This document shows positions 23,206 to 36,226 of a stretch of DNA of 64,000 nt, piece after piece. This DNA comes from Pipra filicauda. Its lineage: Eukaryota > Chordata > Aves > Passeriformes > Pipridae. Positions within the stretch are counted from its first letter, which is position 1; every line of letters starts with the position of its first letter. Location: positions 992,001 to 1,056,000 of the forward strand of contig NW_024104362.1 in the NCBI RefSeq assembly GCF_003945595.2, in the 5' to 3' direction. Below the pieces are notes generated by a model. That model saw nothing but the letters and a program-made list of their open reading frames with translations, searched no databases and was not told the origin of the DNA. Both the position numbers and the translations under genes were made by a program.

Positions 23206-26200
23206 TTTACCAGTATAAGACTGTCCTTATGTATGATCAAGTGATCAAGCGCAGAGGCTCAAGGCAGCTCAGAATGGGATTACTTATAGCCTTTGTACAT
23301 TAACTTACAGGTAAAAAAAACCAAAGCTATTACAACACTTGTAAATACACCTTCATTTCTTAAAAATTCAACAAATTATAAAAATCAGCAGAAAGTTTAT
23401 GGACAGTGTTCACTTAACAAAAGAAAGTGCTAGAAGGAAACTTGCTAACTGATTTCTAAAATTCTCCCATGGTTTGTAACTTTTTTGTGTAATTCAAGTT
23501 CACCTGTGGTTTACTGCACATTTTGACTTAATAAACCTAATTAACATAGTATCAACATCACAGGCATATAACGGCATTCATTCTTTACCTCAACATCCAG
23601 GCTGATAGAAAAAAATCTGAACAGTATGACTACGATCTTAGTATTTCCCATTGCCACCATATATAGAATTAAACAACATGTAACCTAGATTTATTTATAT
23701 TGACTGATACATCAGCTCTCTGAATTCCAAATCAAATCAGTTAACTGTAATATGCAATAAAAACACTTCACTGAGAGACACTCATTCCTGCACTGTGTAC
23801 TGCTGGGACATCCTATCTTCTGAACACCACCTATTTCACTTTTAATAGTAAAACTGTGCAAATTGTCCAGAGAGACAGATGAGGGATTTTTTTTTTACCC
23901 TCCTCACTGTGCATGAGCACAGATTAAGCAATACAGAGGACAAAGTGGAACAACTGTGTTGCTGAAAGCAAATCAGGACTCCTGTTTAAAGGCACAGCAT
24001 CCAATTTTTGTTCTTGCGCAATTGCAACTATAAAAAGAAGAAGATAAAAATGGGCTTGTACCTGTATTTCTACTTTGATCAAGCTGACTGAAATTGCTTG
24101 ACTAAATGCACTCCCGAGTAATAGATGCCTTGAAATTAAATTTTCTTTCAAAATTAACAAGCTCTTGAAGTTCAAAATGGTGACAATTATTCTACACACA
24201 AACCATACCATCATTTTGTTCAAAATGTAGGTAAATCCACAAGAAAAAAAAATTCAGGGGTCAAAGAGAAAAATAAATATAGCTTACCTTGCATTTTTAA
24301 GAAATCTTACTCTAAATATTTCACATTCCTTTCCAGAAATAAGTTTAGTTCAACTAAATGCACTAAGATTTCAAATCAACTAATCAAATTCTCACTACAT
24401 CTCCCCATGCTCTGCTTCCATAACGTGCTGCAGTAGCCCAAGCAGCACATTCTTCACCCATATTACCGAGAGGCTAACCAAAAAGTATGATTCAGCCAAA
24501 ATTAGTGGACTGCAATTTTATGCTAAAATTTCAGTGTGAACATTATATTAACAACCATTTAAGTATTTTGTATACCCTTAGGAATTTTCCATTTAAGTAA
24601 AGACTTTTTATTAAAAAATAATCTAACTCCTGAATCAATGCTTGACTTCCAATTTTCAGGTAAAAGCCTGACACAAACAGGATTTTAACATGCTCTCACC
24701 CCACCTAATCTATTAACACAAGAAAATTACATCTATTCATTTCCATTTAAGTATTGTGCCAGAAGAATTTAAATCTTCACAAACTGTTGGTGAAATGCAG
24801 TACCATTTCTTATGCAGTGAGAGAAATTTAACACAAAACTTTAACCACAAGGTCTTAAAGTAAAAAATCAGCAACTTAAACCTCATTTGAAAGAAAAAAC
24901 CATCCAATTCTTAATTCTATCCTTGGAACACTGACATAGTGTTCCTTGTCTCTCATTTTATGAAGCTATCAAAACAATTTAGGATATCATTCCAAGTATT
25001 ATCGAGGTGCAGGTCTGTAACATCTCATCATGTCCTCAGTGAAATCAAGTAAAATCTTCCATTAACATTCAATCTAGATTCCGTTCATGTACAAGCACAG
25101 TGGTGGATGATCAAATGTGGAAAACACTGAGAAGACCAGTGTAAAATGCTATTCAAGCTAAGCACTTCAGCATCAAGGTTGTTATCAATTACGGGCACTG
25201 CAGGGTTTTCAAGTGAGGCTACAGATGTCTGTTCATCAAGCTGCATAACTTTTCATTGCAGGTAGAATTAAAATGCTTATATATTTTTGGTGGGGAAATG
25301 CACTTCTGGAGGGAAAATCCTTTAAAGTTGAACTTGTCATATCTACTGATCATTCACTGGGAAGTATTTTTACCCCACTTCATTTTTACTTATTCTCTTC
25401 AGTGACCAAGTATAATACTTGAAAAGCCAATGAAATTCCCACAGGTTAAAAAAATAAAAATATTATCTTCACTGTCCAAGAAACGTACTCTATGGATAAC
25501 AAAAGTACTCACCCTGGACTCAGTAGAACTTCGTAAGTGATGTATATCAGAGAAACATCTGAAAACTTGAAATACTATACTTCCATAGTTTTACTAATTT
25601 GCAAGTCTTAAAAACCAAGAACACATTAAGAATCTATCTTATCACTCTTTGAAGTGATGACTGGCACTGAAATTCAGTGGCTAATAGGGCTAAAAATCAA
25701 CATCTTCCTTCTGGTCTAAACCTGACTAGTTCAGTTTACAGATACTGTCTTAAATCTTTATCTGCTTGCCTAAAACTCCTTATCCTAAAAGAGTATTTCA
25801 GCACTGGGTATTTCAGCGCAGGACTCAGAATTCTATACAAACAGATAAGGGCTCTCAAAGCTCGTCTCTGAAAGACAAGGCTTCCGCTTTCCCTAGTACA
25901 TTTTGAGAATTATGAACTCATTCCAAATAAACACCTTCCATGACATGTGGGCACTAGAACTGGACAGTATGGTTTCACTAATATATTGCTGAATACAGTA
26001 CATATTTGTATTGCTACTCTGTATTGTCTGTTCAAACACCTAAGGACTGCATTTGTTCCCTTAGCCACTAAATAAACTCCTTGTGATACTTTTTGGTCAC
26101 TGTAACACCCTAATTCTTATCCACTTTACTACTTTTAAAAATACAAACAGCTTCTATATTCTCATCTGCTCACAACTTGTTACGGCAAGCAATAGATGAA

Positions 26201-27232
26201 AGAAGCACGGTGGGGAAACTCTGGGAGAAAGAGAGGGAGAAGGTGGTGAAATTGCCTGCCGGCTGTTCGCCATTTTTAAGTCATTGTCACCCACTCAAAG
26301 TAAACCATTTGTTGGCAGGGACACTTAAAGGTGAGAAATGTGGTTTCATACCCTAGACCACTGAGGGACAAAGTGCATCATAAGAGGTAGCCAAGAGTAT
26401 GAAAGCATTTGTAATGTCACATTTAAGTAACTGAGACAACATCTCTGACTAAGAGAGCCACAGAAGAACAGGAACTACAGGGAAATCAGAACAGAAGGTG
26501 GTCTTAAAGGTAAAATCAAGAAAACACCTCAATAAGGGAAAGAAATGACCGAGAAATTCACACAAGAAGCGACACATAGGAACTGACAGAGTCTTCACCT
26601 CTATAAGAAAACTGTGCCAAGATCAATAACTTTCAGTACTGAAAACTTTACTTCTATGACACTGTAAAACCAGAAAAACTTGGCAAGGCTCTCAAGAATA
26701 TCACTGTAGCTACAAAGGCATTAAATGACATCAAGACCAGTTAGTCATGCAAATTATACTGTGGCTAAAAAATTGATGAACATCAACAGCTCTTCAATTT
26801 CTGAGAGTGAAAGACACTGATTGAGTTCAAATTTGCCTGCAGCTCTAACAACCAATATTTTTTTTGTCATTCTAAATGAGAGGTTAAAACCTCCTCAAAC
26901 AATAAATTCTCCTTACTTGTCAAGCATCAGCAGAATTTCAAAACACTGAGAAATAATCATATCAGATTATTTACAATGAGATACAGCATTTATTCTCTTC
27001 TTACACAGAAATCTAGGTCTTTCAACCACAGAACCTGAAGATTCTTTGGACAATAATGCAAGAAGAAAAACTTACATTAATTCAAGTTCCGTGGAATACA
27101 AGTGTGCGTTTTATACTGAATTTACTAAAAGGAGTCAACATTATTTAAAAGAACTGATAAACAAAGGAAGTTCTTGCTTAGAAAAGCTTACATTTGATGT
27201 TTATTTAATGTATGCTTAAAAAACCAAGATAA

Positions 27233-27276
27233 TGAGGATTCTTCTTTCTCTCTATAGAGAGAAAGAAGAATCCTCA
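27233..27276. repeat. Perfect 44-base palindrome
   Basis: The 22 bases from 27,233 (TGAGGATTCTTCTTTCTCTC plus TA) are followed at once by their exact reverse complement, with no spacer. The arms are a purine/pyrimidine-biased tract. It lies in USP15 intron 1. The adjoining bases (A at 27,232 and A at 27,277) do not pair, so the symmetry ends there. Confidence 0.95.
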
Positions 27277-29587
27277 ATCTCTCAGACTTCAATAATTTAT
27301 TAACTGCCCATAAAAGAATGCAAAGAAGACCACTGGGACAAACTAGCCCAAAATGTTGTGGCTGCAGACAGAACAGTCAAAAGATACTGACCTTCTCTGT
27401 CCACTGGAGCAATACAGTTCAACCCATACTATTCCCAAGCTACCTTTGAAAACATCTAATGGAACAAACTCTACAGCTTACTAAACTGCCAGTTCAAATG
27501 TTTCCACGTTCCAGCAATTCTTTTTCCAATATCTAACTCTAAAAACCTTGTATTTCAAGTCAATTTTATTTCTTTCTCTCTGCACTGCACATGAAGAACT
27601 AACAAAGAAATTCAATGGCCTCTTCATAGATACTGTAAGACTTGCCTCTCTTCACCCTGTTCTTTAGTTCCTTTTTTCTTACAGGAAACCCCCAAAGCTT
27701 TATACTTTCCATATATAGCTTATTGTTCTCTACACTCTGAATTCTGAAAAGCATGGACAAGACATTCAGTATAAGCCAGTAATTTTAAAAGGACTGCATT
27801 TTAGTGCTTTAAAGCTCAAACAGAACAAGCTGATATGGCACTGCTGATTTTTTTTTAAGCAATATTTACTACTGAACCAACGGAATTCTGAATCATGGCT
27901 TACAGCACTTTAACTGTTTCTTTCCTTACTGATATGCCAAAAGATCAAAAAGCTATTGACAAAATACGTCTGAAAAAAAGCATTTGGACTAAACATACCC
28001 TTTACTTTGTGTAGATATATAGGTCTAAGTATAAATCCTACAAATGCACAGGTACACACATTTATGTAGCGAGATTTAACAATTTTTGAATCAAACTTCA
28101 CAGGACTTTGCCGTAGCTTATTCATTCTTAAAACATTTGATTACTACCAGTGTCAGTCACAGCTGGATATATTTTCACAGAACATTTAGAAGCTTTTTCC
28201 GTGTAACTGTTCCTTTCGTGTTAAAATATCTAATGTACTAAAAAAAGTAACAGCACAGTAAACTTACTGTTTCGGTCATGCTGTAAACTTGTCATACAGG
28301 TACTATCACTTTGAATAATATTAAGTGTTTGAGACATTTTTCTAGTAGTGGGAACCATAGAACAGAACATATAACAGAACCACAACAAAACATGCAACAG
28401 AACCATAACAAAAAATATCCTTGAAAGATTACTAGCCTAAGCACGCTTTTACTACCACTGGTCATTTTCAACACTATCATGTGAATTGATTTCCTTTTTC
28501 TAGTTGCTTATACTTTTCCAGTTTAAAGAGCAGTCTGTTTGAATGCCAAAACTGAACATATACTCAGCAGTATTTGAATAATGCATCAGAATATATGCTT
28601 CTGACACATGCTGCAGTATCAACACTGTTAAATATAGTCTTTTATAGAACTGGAACAGTGAGTGATGACAGCTGAAATGAGGTGGGCAAGTTCTACTTCT
28701 GTGTATTCATAGTTAATTTTCAGTAAGTTAATGCTTCAGCCTTTGTCTTTGGGTGACAGTTTCACACAGGAAGAGATGAAGAGGTTGAGTGGTGGAAAAA
28801 GTATCAGTTCCTTTTTTTTTCCCCTCCTAAAAACAAGTCCCGTTTCCTAGCCTCAGAGAACTACAACTACAGGAGCTCAATTACCAAATACCTGCTAGAA
28901 AGAGATGTTTATTTAACCTAATTCTTTTCAATCGTGACAATTTAAATGGCATACTAAGAAATATTTTATGACTAACCAGGAAATCATATTTTTAAAACAT
29001 TTATTGTAGAAAAGATATCAGAAAGGTCCGTTTGCACCTTCGGGGGCTCTTTCTTAGGTAGCTAACACGTTCACAGTCAAAATAAAATTTAAACTTAAGG
29101 CTTGTCACAGCCATGGACAAGCATCAGGGCACCCCAGACAGAGTACAAATACGATTTCTGACAACTTGAAGGTGACGCCGGGGCCATTTCAGCATGGATA
29201 AGGGAAGAGACGCCTGCCAGCGGAGCTCCTCTCCGCACAACCCAAACAAGCCCCCGCGGGCTCCGGCCCCGCTGCCTCCCCTCCCCCACCGGGCGCTGAC
29301 CTCGATGCCTTCCCCGCGGCCGCCGCAGCCCGGCCCGGGCCGAGGCCCCGCCGCGCCCAGGCGGCCGCTCCCCGCCCGACAGGGGCTGCAGGGGCCGAGC
29401 GGCGGGAAGCGGGAGGACAGCACTGCCCCCCTGCCTTCTGGCTGCCCTCTCCCGACAGCGGCAGAGCCGCCCCCGGGAGGAGGGAGGGCCGAGGGGAAGG
29501 AGGTCGGTCCCTCCGCCAGCCAAGCGCCCCGGGGGTGGGGGGCGCCGCCCGTGCCGGTCAGTCAGAGCCCCCCCGCCCCTCCCTCAC

Positions 29588-29676
29588 CAGGTGTCGCCCT
29601 TGCGGAGGGCGGTTTTGAGCAGCGCCGCGACGTCCGTGCGCTGTGTCTCCAGATCCGCCGCGCCTCCCTCCGCCAT
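29588..29676 (-). CDS. USP15: USP15 exon 1, coding part (start codon, start of DUSP domain)
   Basis: This is the first coding exon of ubiquitin-specific protease 15, a cysteine deubiquitinase of cytoplasm and nucleus known to act on TGF-beta/SMAD, RIG-I/TRIM25 and COP9-signalosome substrates. The translation begins MAEGGAADLETQRTDVAALL and continues to KGDTW, nearly identical to the vertebrate USP15 N-terminus I remember. The exon contributes 89 bases and ends in ACCTG followed by a GTGAGG donor, so the Trp codon is split 2+1 with exon 2. The start is chosen by homology and by its AAGATGG context. The frame stays open upstream to another ATG at 29,901, which would add 75 Arg/Pro/Gly-rich residues; I treat that as 5'UTR or promoter sequence. 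The paralogues USP4 and USP11 are less likely because the N-terminus and downstream exons match USP15. Confidence 0.96.
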
Positions 29677-29679
29677 CTT
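29670..29679 (-). promoter_or_regulatory. YY1-like site overlapping USP15 start codon
   Basis: The minus strand reads AAGATGGCGG, the core of the YY1 consensus, with the ATG of USP15 inside it. YY1 sites in this orientation just downstream of TATA-less start sites are a known class. Binding itself is inferred. Confidence 0.55.
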
Positions 29680-29730
29680 CTCCCCCGGGCAACGGCAGCG
29701 GCGGCGGCAGGGGCAGAAGCGCGCCGCGCT

Positions 29731-29741
29731 GCATGCTGGGA
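29731..29741 (-). promoter_or_regulatory. ZNF143/THAP11-like motif (TCCCAGCATGC)
   Basis: The plus strand GCATGCTGGGA is the reverse complement of TCCCAGCATGC, the core of the ZNF143/THAP11/HCFC1 element found in many housekeeping promoters. It lies about 55 bases upstream of the USP15 start codon. The usual ACTACA half upstream is not present, so this is a partial match. Confidence 0.5.
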
Positions 29742-32700
29742 GTGACGCCGCCGGGAGGCGCCCTCGGCCCCGCCCTGCCCACAGCCCGCGGGGCGGGGCC
29801 CGGCTGCGCCCAGGGAGCGCCAGCGCCCCCTGGCGGCCGGGAGGTCTTTCGCATGACCCCCGCCCCCCCATGCCCGCCGCCGGAAGGGACGCGCGCACCA
29901 AATTGCCCGCCCTGTTCCAACTGCAGCGCGTGCGCAGTGAGGTGCCGCAAATCAGCGTCTGGGGTTCCTGCGCAGAGATTCAGTCTCTGCTATTGTGCAA
30001 ATAATAGTAATTGTTGGGCGTTCAAGTACACTGAGCGACTCGCATTAGCTTTTCCAGACCTTCGCAGAAACCAGCGGATAATTTGTTGCGTTTGTTTCAG
30101 CTGCTCTTACCGTGTACCGACACTGCAACCTGTTGTTTGGCATTTCACAAAAACAAAAATTTAAAACAAGGCCATTTGCTGCATTGCATAACAGGGTTCT
30201 CTCTGTCTATTTGTATATGTATTTCAAAAAAACCAGAATGGTGTAGAAATTGTGGGCTGGGGTGCTGGTTACCACTATCTGAAAAGAGAGTTTATTCTTG
30301 TAGATCTTGCTGGTGTATGTGTATGCCTGCAATTGTATACCTTGCCCCCTTCTTCCACCCAAGTGTGACTAACACTAGAAATGTATCTTAGGCTGCCAGT
30401 CAGGTTTTATAAGCTATCAGGCATTATTAGCTAATCAGCACATAGACTCTAGTAACGTATCTGGTATGAACAGCACTAAGAAGTTTTATTTGGATACATA
30501 CACAGCAAAAAAGAATGGAAGTAAGGTTGTTATGCAGCCATGGTAGCCAAAGCTAAGTAAAATTATCAGGATTATCAGTAAAGATGATGATGTTGAAATA
30601 AAGGCAAAATCGTTTGTGGCTGGAAAGGGAATACGAAAATCATACTGAATATGTAAGTAGAACTCCCAAAGGCTCAGGGCTTCTCTAAGAGCTGGAATAT
30701 GAAATTCCAGGAGGAGGGGCAAGCAAGTTAAAGATAAATGTTATGGAGAGCTGTGAATGTAATGGCTACATTTAATGAGAGAAAACTGAGCTGGACAACA
30801 AGAAGATTTCCAGCCACTTGACGAACAGATTTCTGGATTAGAATTTCAGAGTTTGGAAAGAAGAACTGTGACAAGTTCACACCCCACACACACCAGGGCT
30901 TGACAAATAAGGACAGTGTTTTACACTCTGAAAGTTATTGCTGTGCCGAACTTGAATTTTTATAAAAATCACATTTTCAGGGAAATTTCGGGTGGCAATA
31001 TTTCTGAATCCACCGTAATGGAAAACAGCTTCATTGTTCATCAGTCTGTAGCCTGACCATCAACAGCTTACTTTACCAAAAGGTTCACCTGGAGTCACCC
31101 ATGCTGCTGCATTTTGTGTTGCGTATCTGCAGTTATTACCAAAATCTCCTATTCCTGAGTTCAGTCTATTTGAGGCACCTTGTGGTGCCTTGTGATATTA
31201 GGTGCTACAAATAGAGACAGAAAAGCGTACAATGTACCATCTGAAGCAGAGCTTTAAGAATTGCTAGGGAGAGACAAGAGCAAGACTTTCTGGGACTGTC
31301 AGTGCTTCGCATGAAACAACCGTGTCTTTCATAATAGAACGGCTTCCTAAGCTTAGCTCATATTCTTGGAAAATGCCAGTTAGTGTTAAGTCTGGGTTGC
31401 CTTTGGCAGTACAGGAGAAGAGTAAAAATGAAGAACAAGCTTACCATTATACAGAGAATTTGCACTGGAACAGGGATGTCAGAGTGGGGGTGAGCTGAGT
31501 AAGCATATGCTGTGCCAGTGTGGAGGGGGGTGACATGAAGGCTTGTATTTGGGATGTATTATATTTATATTACATTATTTAAAAAAACTTCACAACAAAA
31601 CCCACCACCAACATACCTAAATTGAACTCCAGAAAATTAATAATGTGTATGGACTTTGGTTTTGAACAATTTGCATCATCATTCTCAAACTTGTTTACAT
31701 ATGGAGAAAATTGGCTTATGCTTATCCATATGTGCAATTTCTAGGTGCATCATTGAGAAGTTTTGCTGGCTGTGATTCTCAGAACTGTATTAGTAATTGT
31801 ACAGTTGTGTTACCAGACTCTGAAATGGCTCTGAATCTATCTGTTGAGGACATTTAAAATGTGAAGGTGATAAAATTTAATATTTCAGTAAGGTCAAAGT
31901 CTGTTTAGGTACATTCTAAGTTTTCATAGAATTGTACCACTTCTGTAAAAATAGCTCAAAAGGGATCATTATTATAGATTAACGTAGATGAGTCCATACG
32001 ACTATAATTCATGCTTCATAAAAATTCTATTTAATTTTTAAAATCTGTTGCTATATTTTTATAATGCAATATAATCTCAGGTCAGGAAGGATAAGTAACC
32101 ATTGTAATGCAATAAAAACAGCTCCACAATACAAAGGGATTAATTTAGGGGTGATAATTTAAATAATAGCTAATAAAATCAAACTAATTTTATGTACATT
32201 TTAAAAGCTAGACTAATCAAAGCTTAAAATGTGATAGAATAATACAGCAAAGCTCATTAGTTTGGCACTGTAAAAATACATACAATCAAAAAGAGCTGGA
32301 AGAAGCACATTAAGAGAAAAGTACTGAGCATTTAATATTATTCTTGCTGAGATCATTGTAGAAATTCAGAGCGACTTCAGCTGGAAGTCACAGGACACTG
32401 GTAGAAGGCAAATCTGCTCTTCTCACTGTTATCGATACTTATTTGGCTATGCTGGAGGGATGTGGAAATGATGTAAAAGATGGCGTTTCGTGCTACCTAC
32501 TCTCTGTTCTGGAAAGAAGGGAGAAAAAAGGGAGAAAAACTAATCTGCTAACATGCAGTCATAGGAACAGGGTTTCATCAGGAAAGATTGATGGTCAATC
32601 AGACACATTTCTGTATATTCATAAATTCATAATCTGGTAGAAAAATGAGGAATCATCAGAATACTTAAGGGAACGTTTAAATTGCCAGTGAAATTTCAGG

Positions 32701-32931
32701 TGTTTAAGTAATTCTAGCAGAGGTATACTGTGAAATAAATGGCCTCATTAATCTCAGTCTGTAATAGATTAAGCTCTCCTTGCATTTTCTTTTGCTAGAT
32801 TTCCTACAGAAGAAAGCCTTGTGCATTTTGGAGCCTCATCTGATTTCAACAAAATTTGAGAGACAGGTAGTAGTCTTAAATCTATTCTATTTCAATAAGA
32901 AAAGATGCCTGGGAAGAAAGGAGAAGAACCA

Positions 32932-32958
32932 CAGAGAGATGTTTTTAACATCTCTCTG
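32932..32958. repeat. Inverted repeat, 12-base arms, 3-base loop
   Basis: CAGAGAGATGTT is followed by TTT and then AACATCTCTCTG, a perfect 12-base stem. The adjoining bases do not pair. It is intergenic. Confidence 0.95.
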
Positions 32959-35665
32959 AAAACCTGTCCCTTGGGATCACCGTTACACAAAAAAAGCGAA
33001 GATTCGGAGTTCCCCACCATAGGAAAAGCTTCAATCAACCATGAGTTAAAATCCATAAAAATCGAGACTGCATTAGTTCCACAGCTTAAAGAACTTGTTA
33101 TTATTCAGCTTGTTTAGCAACTTCAAATTTTAGACAACTCTTTTTCTTGCATAAGTCACCTGATGCTTAACAACATATTGAATCTTCAGCTTTTTATCTG
33201 TATTAGACTATAATGAAAACAAAAGTCCCAAGCTAGTGTTCCCTTAGTGATTTTCTTTCTGCGTGCTTATGCATACATATGCCAGGAGAGAAGGAGGGGA
33301 GAAGCAAGGGGAAGCATAAAAGGACTGAAATGTCCTTTTCCAGAGTTTGGTAAGGCATTGCGTTGTCTCCGTTCTGCCTTCTGACATCTGCTGGCAAGAC
33401 CTCTCCATTACACTGCTTGCTCTGAATTTTTCAGAAATCCCTCTCCAAGACTATACGAGCTTCTCTGACGTTTATGGGTACTTAATGGCAGTGAAAACCA
33501 GGGCACTTGTGAATAAGGACGTAACTGACGTCTGGCAGGGAGCAACAGATACGCCATGAAGCTTAAAGTGGGAAGAAAACAAAGAAGATTTATCTAGTGG
33601 ATTTATCTCTCTAGCAGCAGCATTTGTTTGCATTCCCAGGCTATGCCTTCTGTGCAGAGCGGAGAAATCTGAGATACCTCTGAACTGCTTAGAAAAGCAA
33701 ATTTTTCCACACCAAGCTCTAAGAACTGAGCCTGCTTTCAGTTTCCAAATCCCGCCACATCTTCCTGACACTGCAGCTACTATGGAAGTGTGTCCCCCAA
33801 CCACAAGTAAAAATGCTGATTTTGCTCATTGTGAATACTGAATTTCAGGGCCAAAAGTGCATACAGAAACAACGTGTTCAAAAATACATTCTTACAAGAA
33901 AATTATACATGATTAAGCATCAGTCAGAATGAAAATGTCAAAATTATTCTTATGATCATACAAGATATATCCCCAAGGATCCAGGGCTCCCTCATTTGTT
34001 GTTTATTGTAATTACATTATATTTGAGCTGGATGTCAGAATATAAGACCTACCCACATCCAAGATCAAGACAAGGTGCTTATGTTACATTTACCATGTCT
34101 TGTGGCAAAGAAAGAAATGGAAATTTGAACTGACTTGCTATGTGAGGCAATCTGGCAGGTGGTGAAGTTTTGCAGCTTGGCCAGGAGTGAGGCACTCAGT
34201 CCCTCAGGGCAAATGTTTCAGCAAGATGATGAATGCCACACAGCGCATGCATGTGCAGAGAGTCAGGTGGTGTCATTTATGTTCATCTACAAGTGGTACC
34301 AGAAACTAATTTCACCTCGGTCAGTGAGAGTGGACTTAGTTGTAACACCAGAGAGAGGCACCATGAAGTCTTCTGAGCAGGACCACAGCATTAGAGTGCT
34401 TTGCCATCATGCAGTCCAAGCTCTGAAAGGACTGTCTACTACTCCCTTCAAAGGAATCAGTCAATGAGAGCCACAAAGGCAGAAAAATTCAAAGGCACAC
34501 ATCCTTTAGCTTTCCTACCATGTGTTTGATGAAGGAGGAAAGCCTTGAGATGGAAGGCAAAGCTAAGTCAGACTTCCTAGCCTTGCAGATCCTGAGATCT
34601 AGGTGATAGTAATTGTCTCTAGGTACATAGAATTTTCAGCCATATTTACACAAGAGAAATTGCTTATATTCAGACTACTAACTATGTATTCCATTAGCTC
34701 CACACTTGTAATCCCATTGAAAGATATAGCAAATCTAAGTAGATAATGTAACTTTTTATATATATGGACTTGATTTTTTGATTCTGTATTAATCAGAGAC
34801 ATTTTCTCATGCGGAATTAATAGCTGATTGTCCTCAGCCAAGCTGAAATGCTCTTTGATTCTCTTTTCTAAAAGAAAAATTGTTTCCTTTTGGTCATGCA
34901 TTTGAAAATGTCTTGAAATCTGCAATTGAGAACATTTAAAAATTATCGTGTTCTATTCATGTTTTGATCCTGTCCTGTTCCCCACTCCCAACTCCCCCCT
35001 TCCTCTTCAGGTTCAGGCTATTTTGGAACAAATATGGTAATATTCTAAATAATACTACTTCTTCTGCTCTTGACTCTTGAAAAGCTCTACTTTTACCTTT
35101 ACTCAGTATGCAGAAACATGATATCAAAATACATCTTTTTGTCTTACTATTAAAACATCATAAAATGCAAAATCTGCGACAACCTTTAGGCCATTTTTTA
35201 ATGTTTTTTAATGCACATACATAAGCTTAGCACATTACTGAGTGCAATTTTATTTTTCCTTTATTTATTAAAATATTGGTGGTTAAAATTTAGATGAAGA
35301 AAGACTTAAAATCAGAAAGAACTACTGAGGAACAGAACAACTTATTCCTATTTAATTATTTAATGCACTGTACTTTCACTAAGTGTACTTTCAGAAATTT
35401 GGATGATACTGTTTGGAAGAGTGTTTTGTAATTATTTATCTCGGGTGGAGAGGAAGGCTTAGACAAAAGTTATTAAAAAAGCCCTGCCGCTGAGTCACGA
35501 GGTGCAGAAAGGACTCCCTTGCTTTCTAAACTCCTTCTCAGAGATGAGCCTAGGTGGGGCTGAATCCCATCTTAGCCTCAGATTATGTCAATGGTTTAAA
35601 TTTAAAGAATTATAGAGGTGTGATTAAATCACTTTGTCCAGCAGGTGTTAAGGATGGCAAATAAG

Positions 35666-35681
35666 ATATATATATATATAA
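35666..35681. repeat. (AT)n microsatellite, short
   Basis: About eight AT dinucleotides, followed by further AT-rich sequence. Confidence 0.9.
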
Positions 35682-36202
35682 TTAATTATTTAGTGTGCCA
35701 AATGAGCAGATGAAAGACCTTAATCAGAATTACTTACTACACGGTGTAAAAGCTAAAAACCTACTATAAGAGTATAATATAGCATAAAACAGCATAGTGC
35801 ACTGTATCAAAGTAATTGTAGTAAACCAATTGTATCAAAGCTAGCAAAAGAAACAACCATTAAGTGGAGATGTATATAACTCCCCATATGATATAGCAGG
35901 CAGATCTCTCTCTTTTCTTAACCACTGGGAAGTAACCAAGAGCCAGACATTCCTGCTTCATGGGAGAAGCTCCACACACTTCACGAAAGTATGTAGAAGA
36001 ATCTGTCATATGAAAGTTGGACTAGGCTTTATAGTTTTAAAGTGGTGGACTGATAGTCATAGATTTACAGGCCGGCGACTAGCTTATCTGTCAAACTCTG
36101 CTTCAAAAAGCAGGATGTGTGTTTGAAGTTTGGTGAACCAGGCTGGTTTTAGCATAATTCAACACCAAAGCAGCACCCTGGCACCCCCAGTAACTCACCA
36201 CA

Positions 36203-36226
36203 GATAGCTTGCATGATAGCTTGCAT
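36203..36226. repeat. Perfect 12-base tandem duplication
   Basis: GATAGCTTGCAT occurs twice head to tail, and a partial third TTTGCAT follows a few bases later. Confidence 0.95.

Larger units (their letters stand above)
20013..29587 (-). other. USP15 intron 1
   Basis: This is the longest USP15 intron here, 9.6 kb. It contains a CR1 3' end followed by a probable second repeat (about 22.8-23.2 kb) and a perfect 44-base palindrome at 27,233-27,276. The remainder is AT-rich; the end near 29.2 kb is part of the CpG island. Confidence 0.85.
29200..29960 (-). promoter_or_regulatory. USP15: USP15 CpG-island promoter
   Basis: A sharply bounded GC- and CpG-rich block surrounds USP15 exon 1, while the flanks are AT-rich. 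Several motifs of TATA-less housekeeping promoters can be read: AAGATGGCGG (YY1-like) at 29,670-29,679 overlapping the start codon; TCCCAGCATGC (ZNF143/THAP11-like, minus strand) at 29,731-29,741; CCGGAAG (ETS/GABP-like) at 29,880-29,886; and GCGCGTGCGC (NRF1-like) at 29,926-29,935. No TATA box is seen on the minus strand. Transcription probably starts between about 29,690 and 29,870; the exact site cannot be read from sequence. Confidence 0.85.

Noticed and set aside
27233..27276. The palindrome as a microRNA precursor
   Set aside because: There is no loop and the arms end abruptly; a precursor needs a terminal loop and a longer imperfect stem.
29194..30164. Long plus- and minus-strand open frames (99-183 codons) around the USP15 CpG island
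   Set aside because: GC-rich DNA lacks stop codons by composition; apart from exon 1 the translations are Pro/Arg/Gly-rich with no domain resemblance.
34135..34467. A 110-codon frame containing FQQDDECHTAHACA, faintly like a DDE transposase motif (QDN.P.HT)
   Set aside because: The resemblance is limited to a few residues; no other transposase motifs, no terminal inverted repeats, and the sequence after the motif does not fit.
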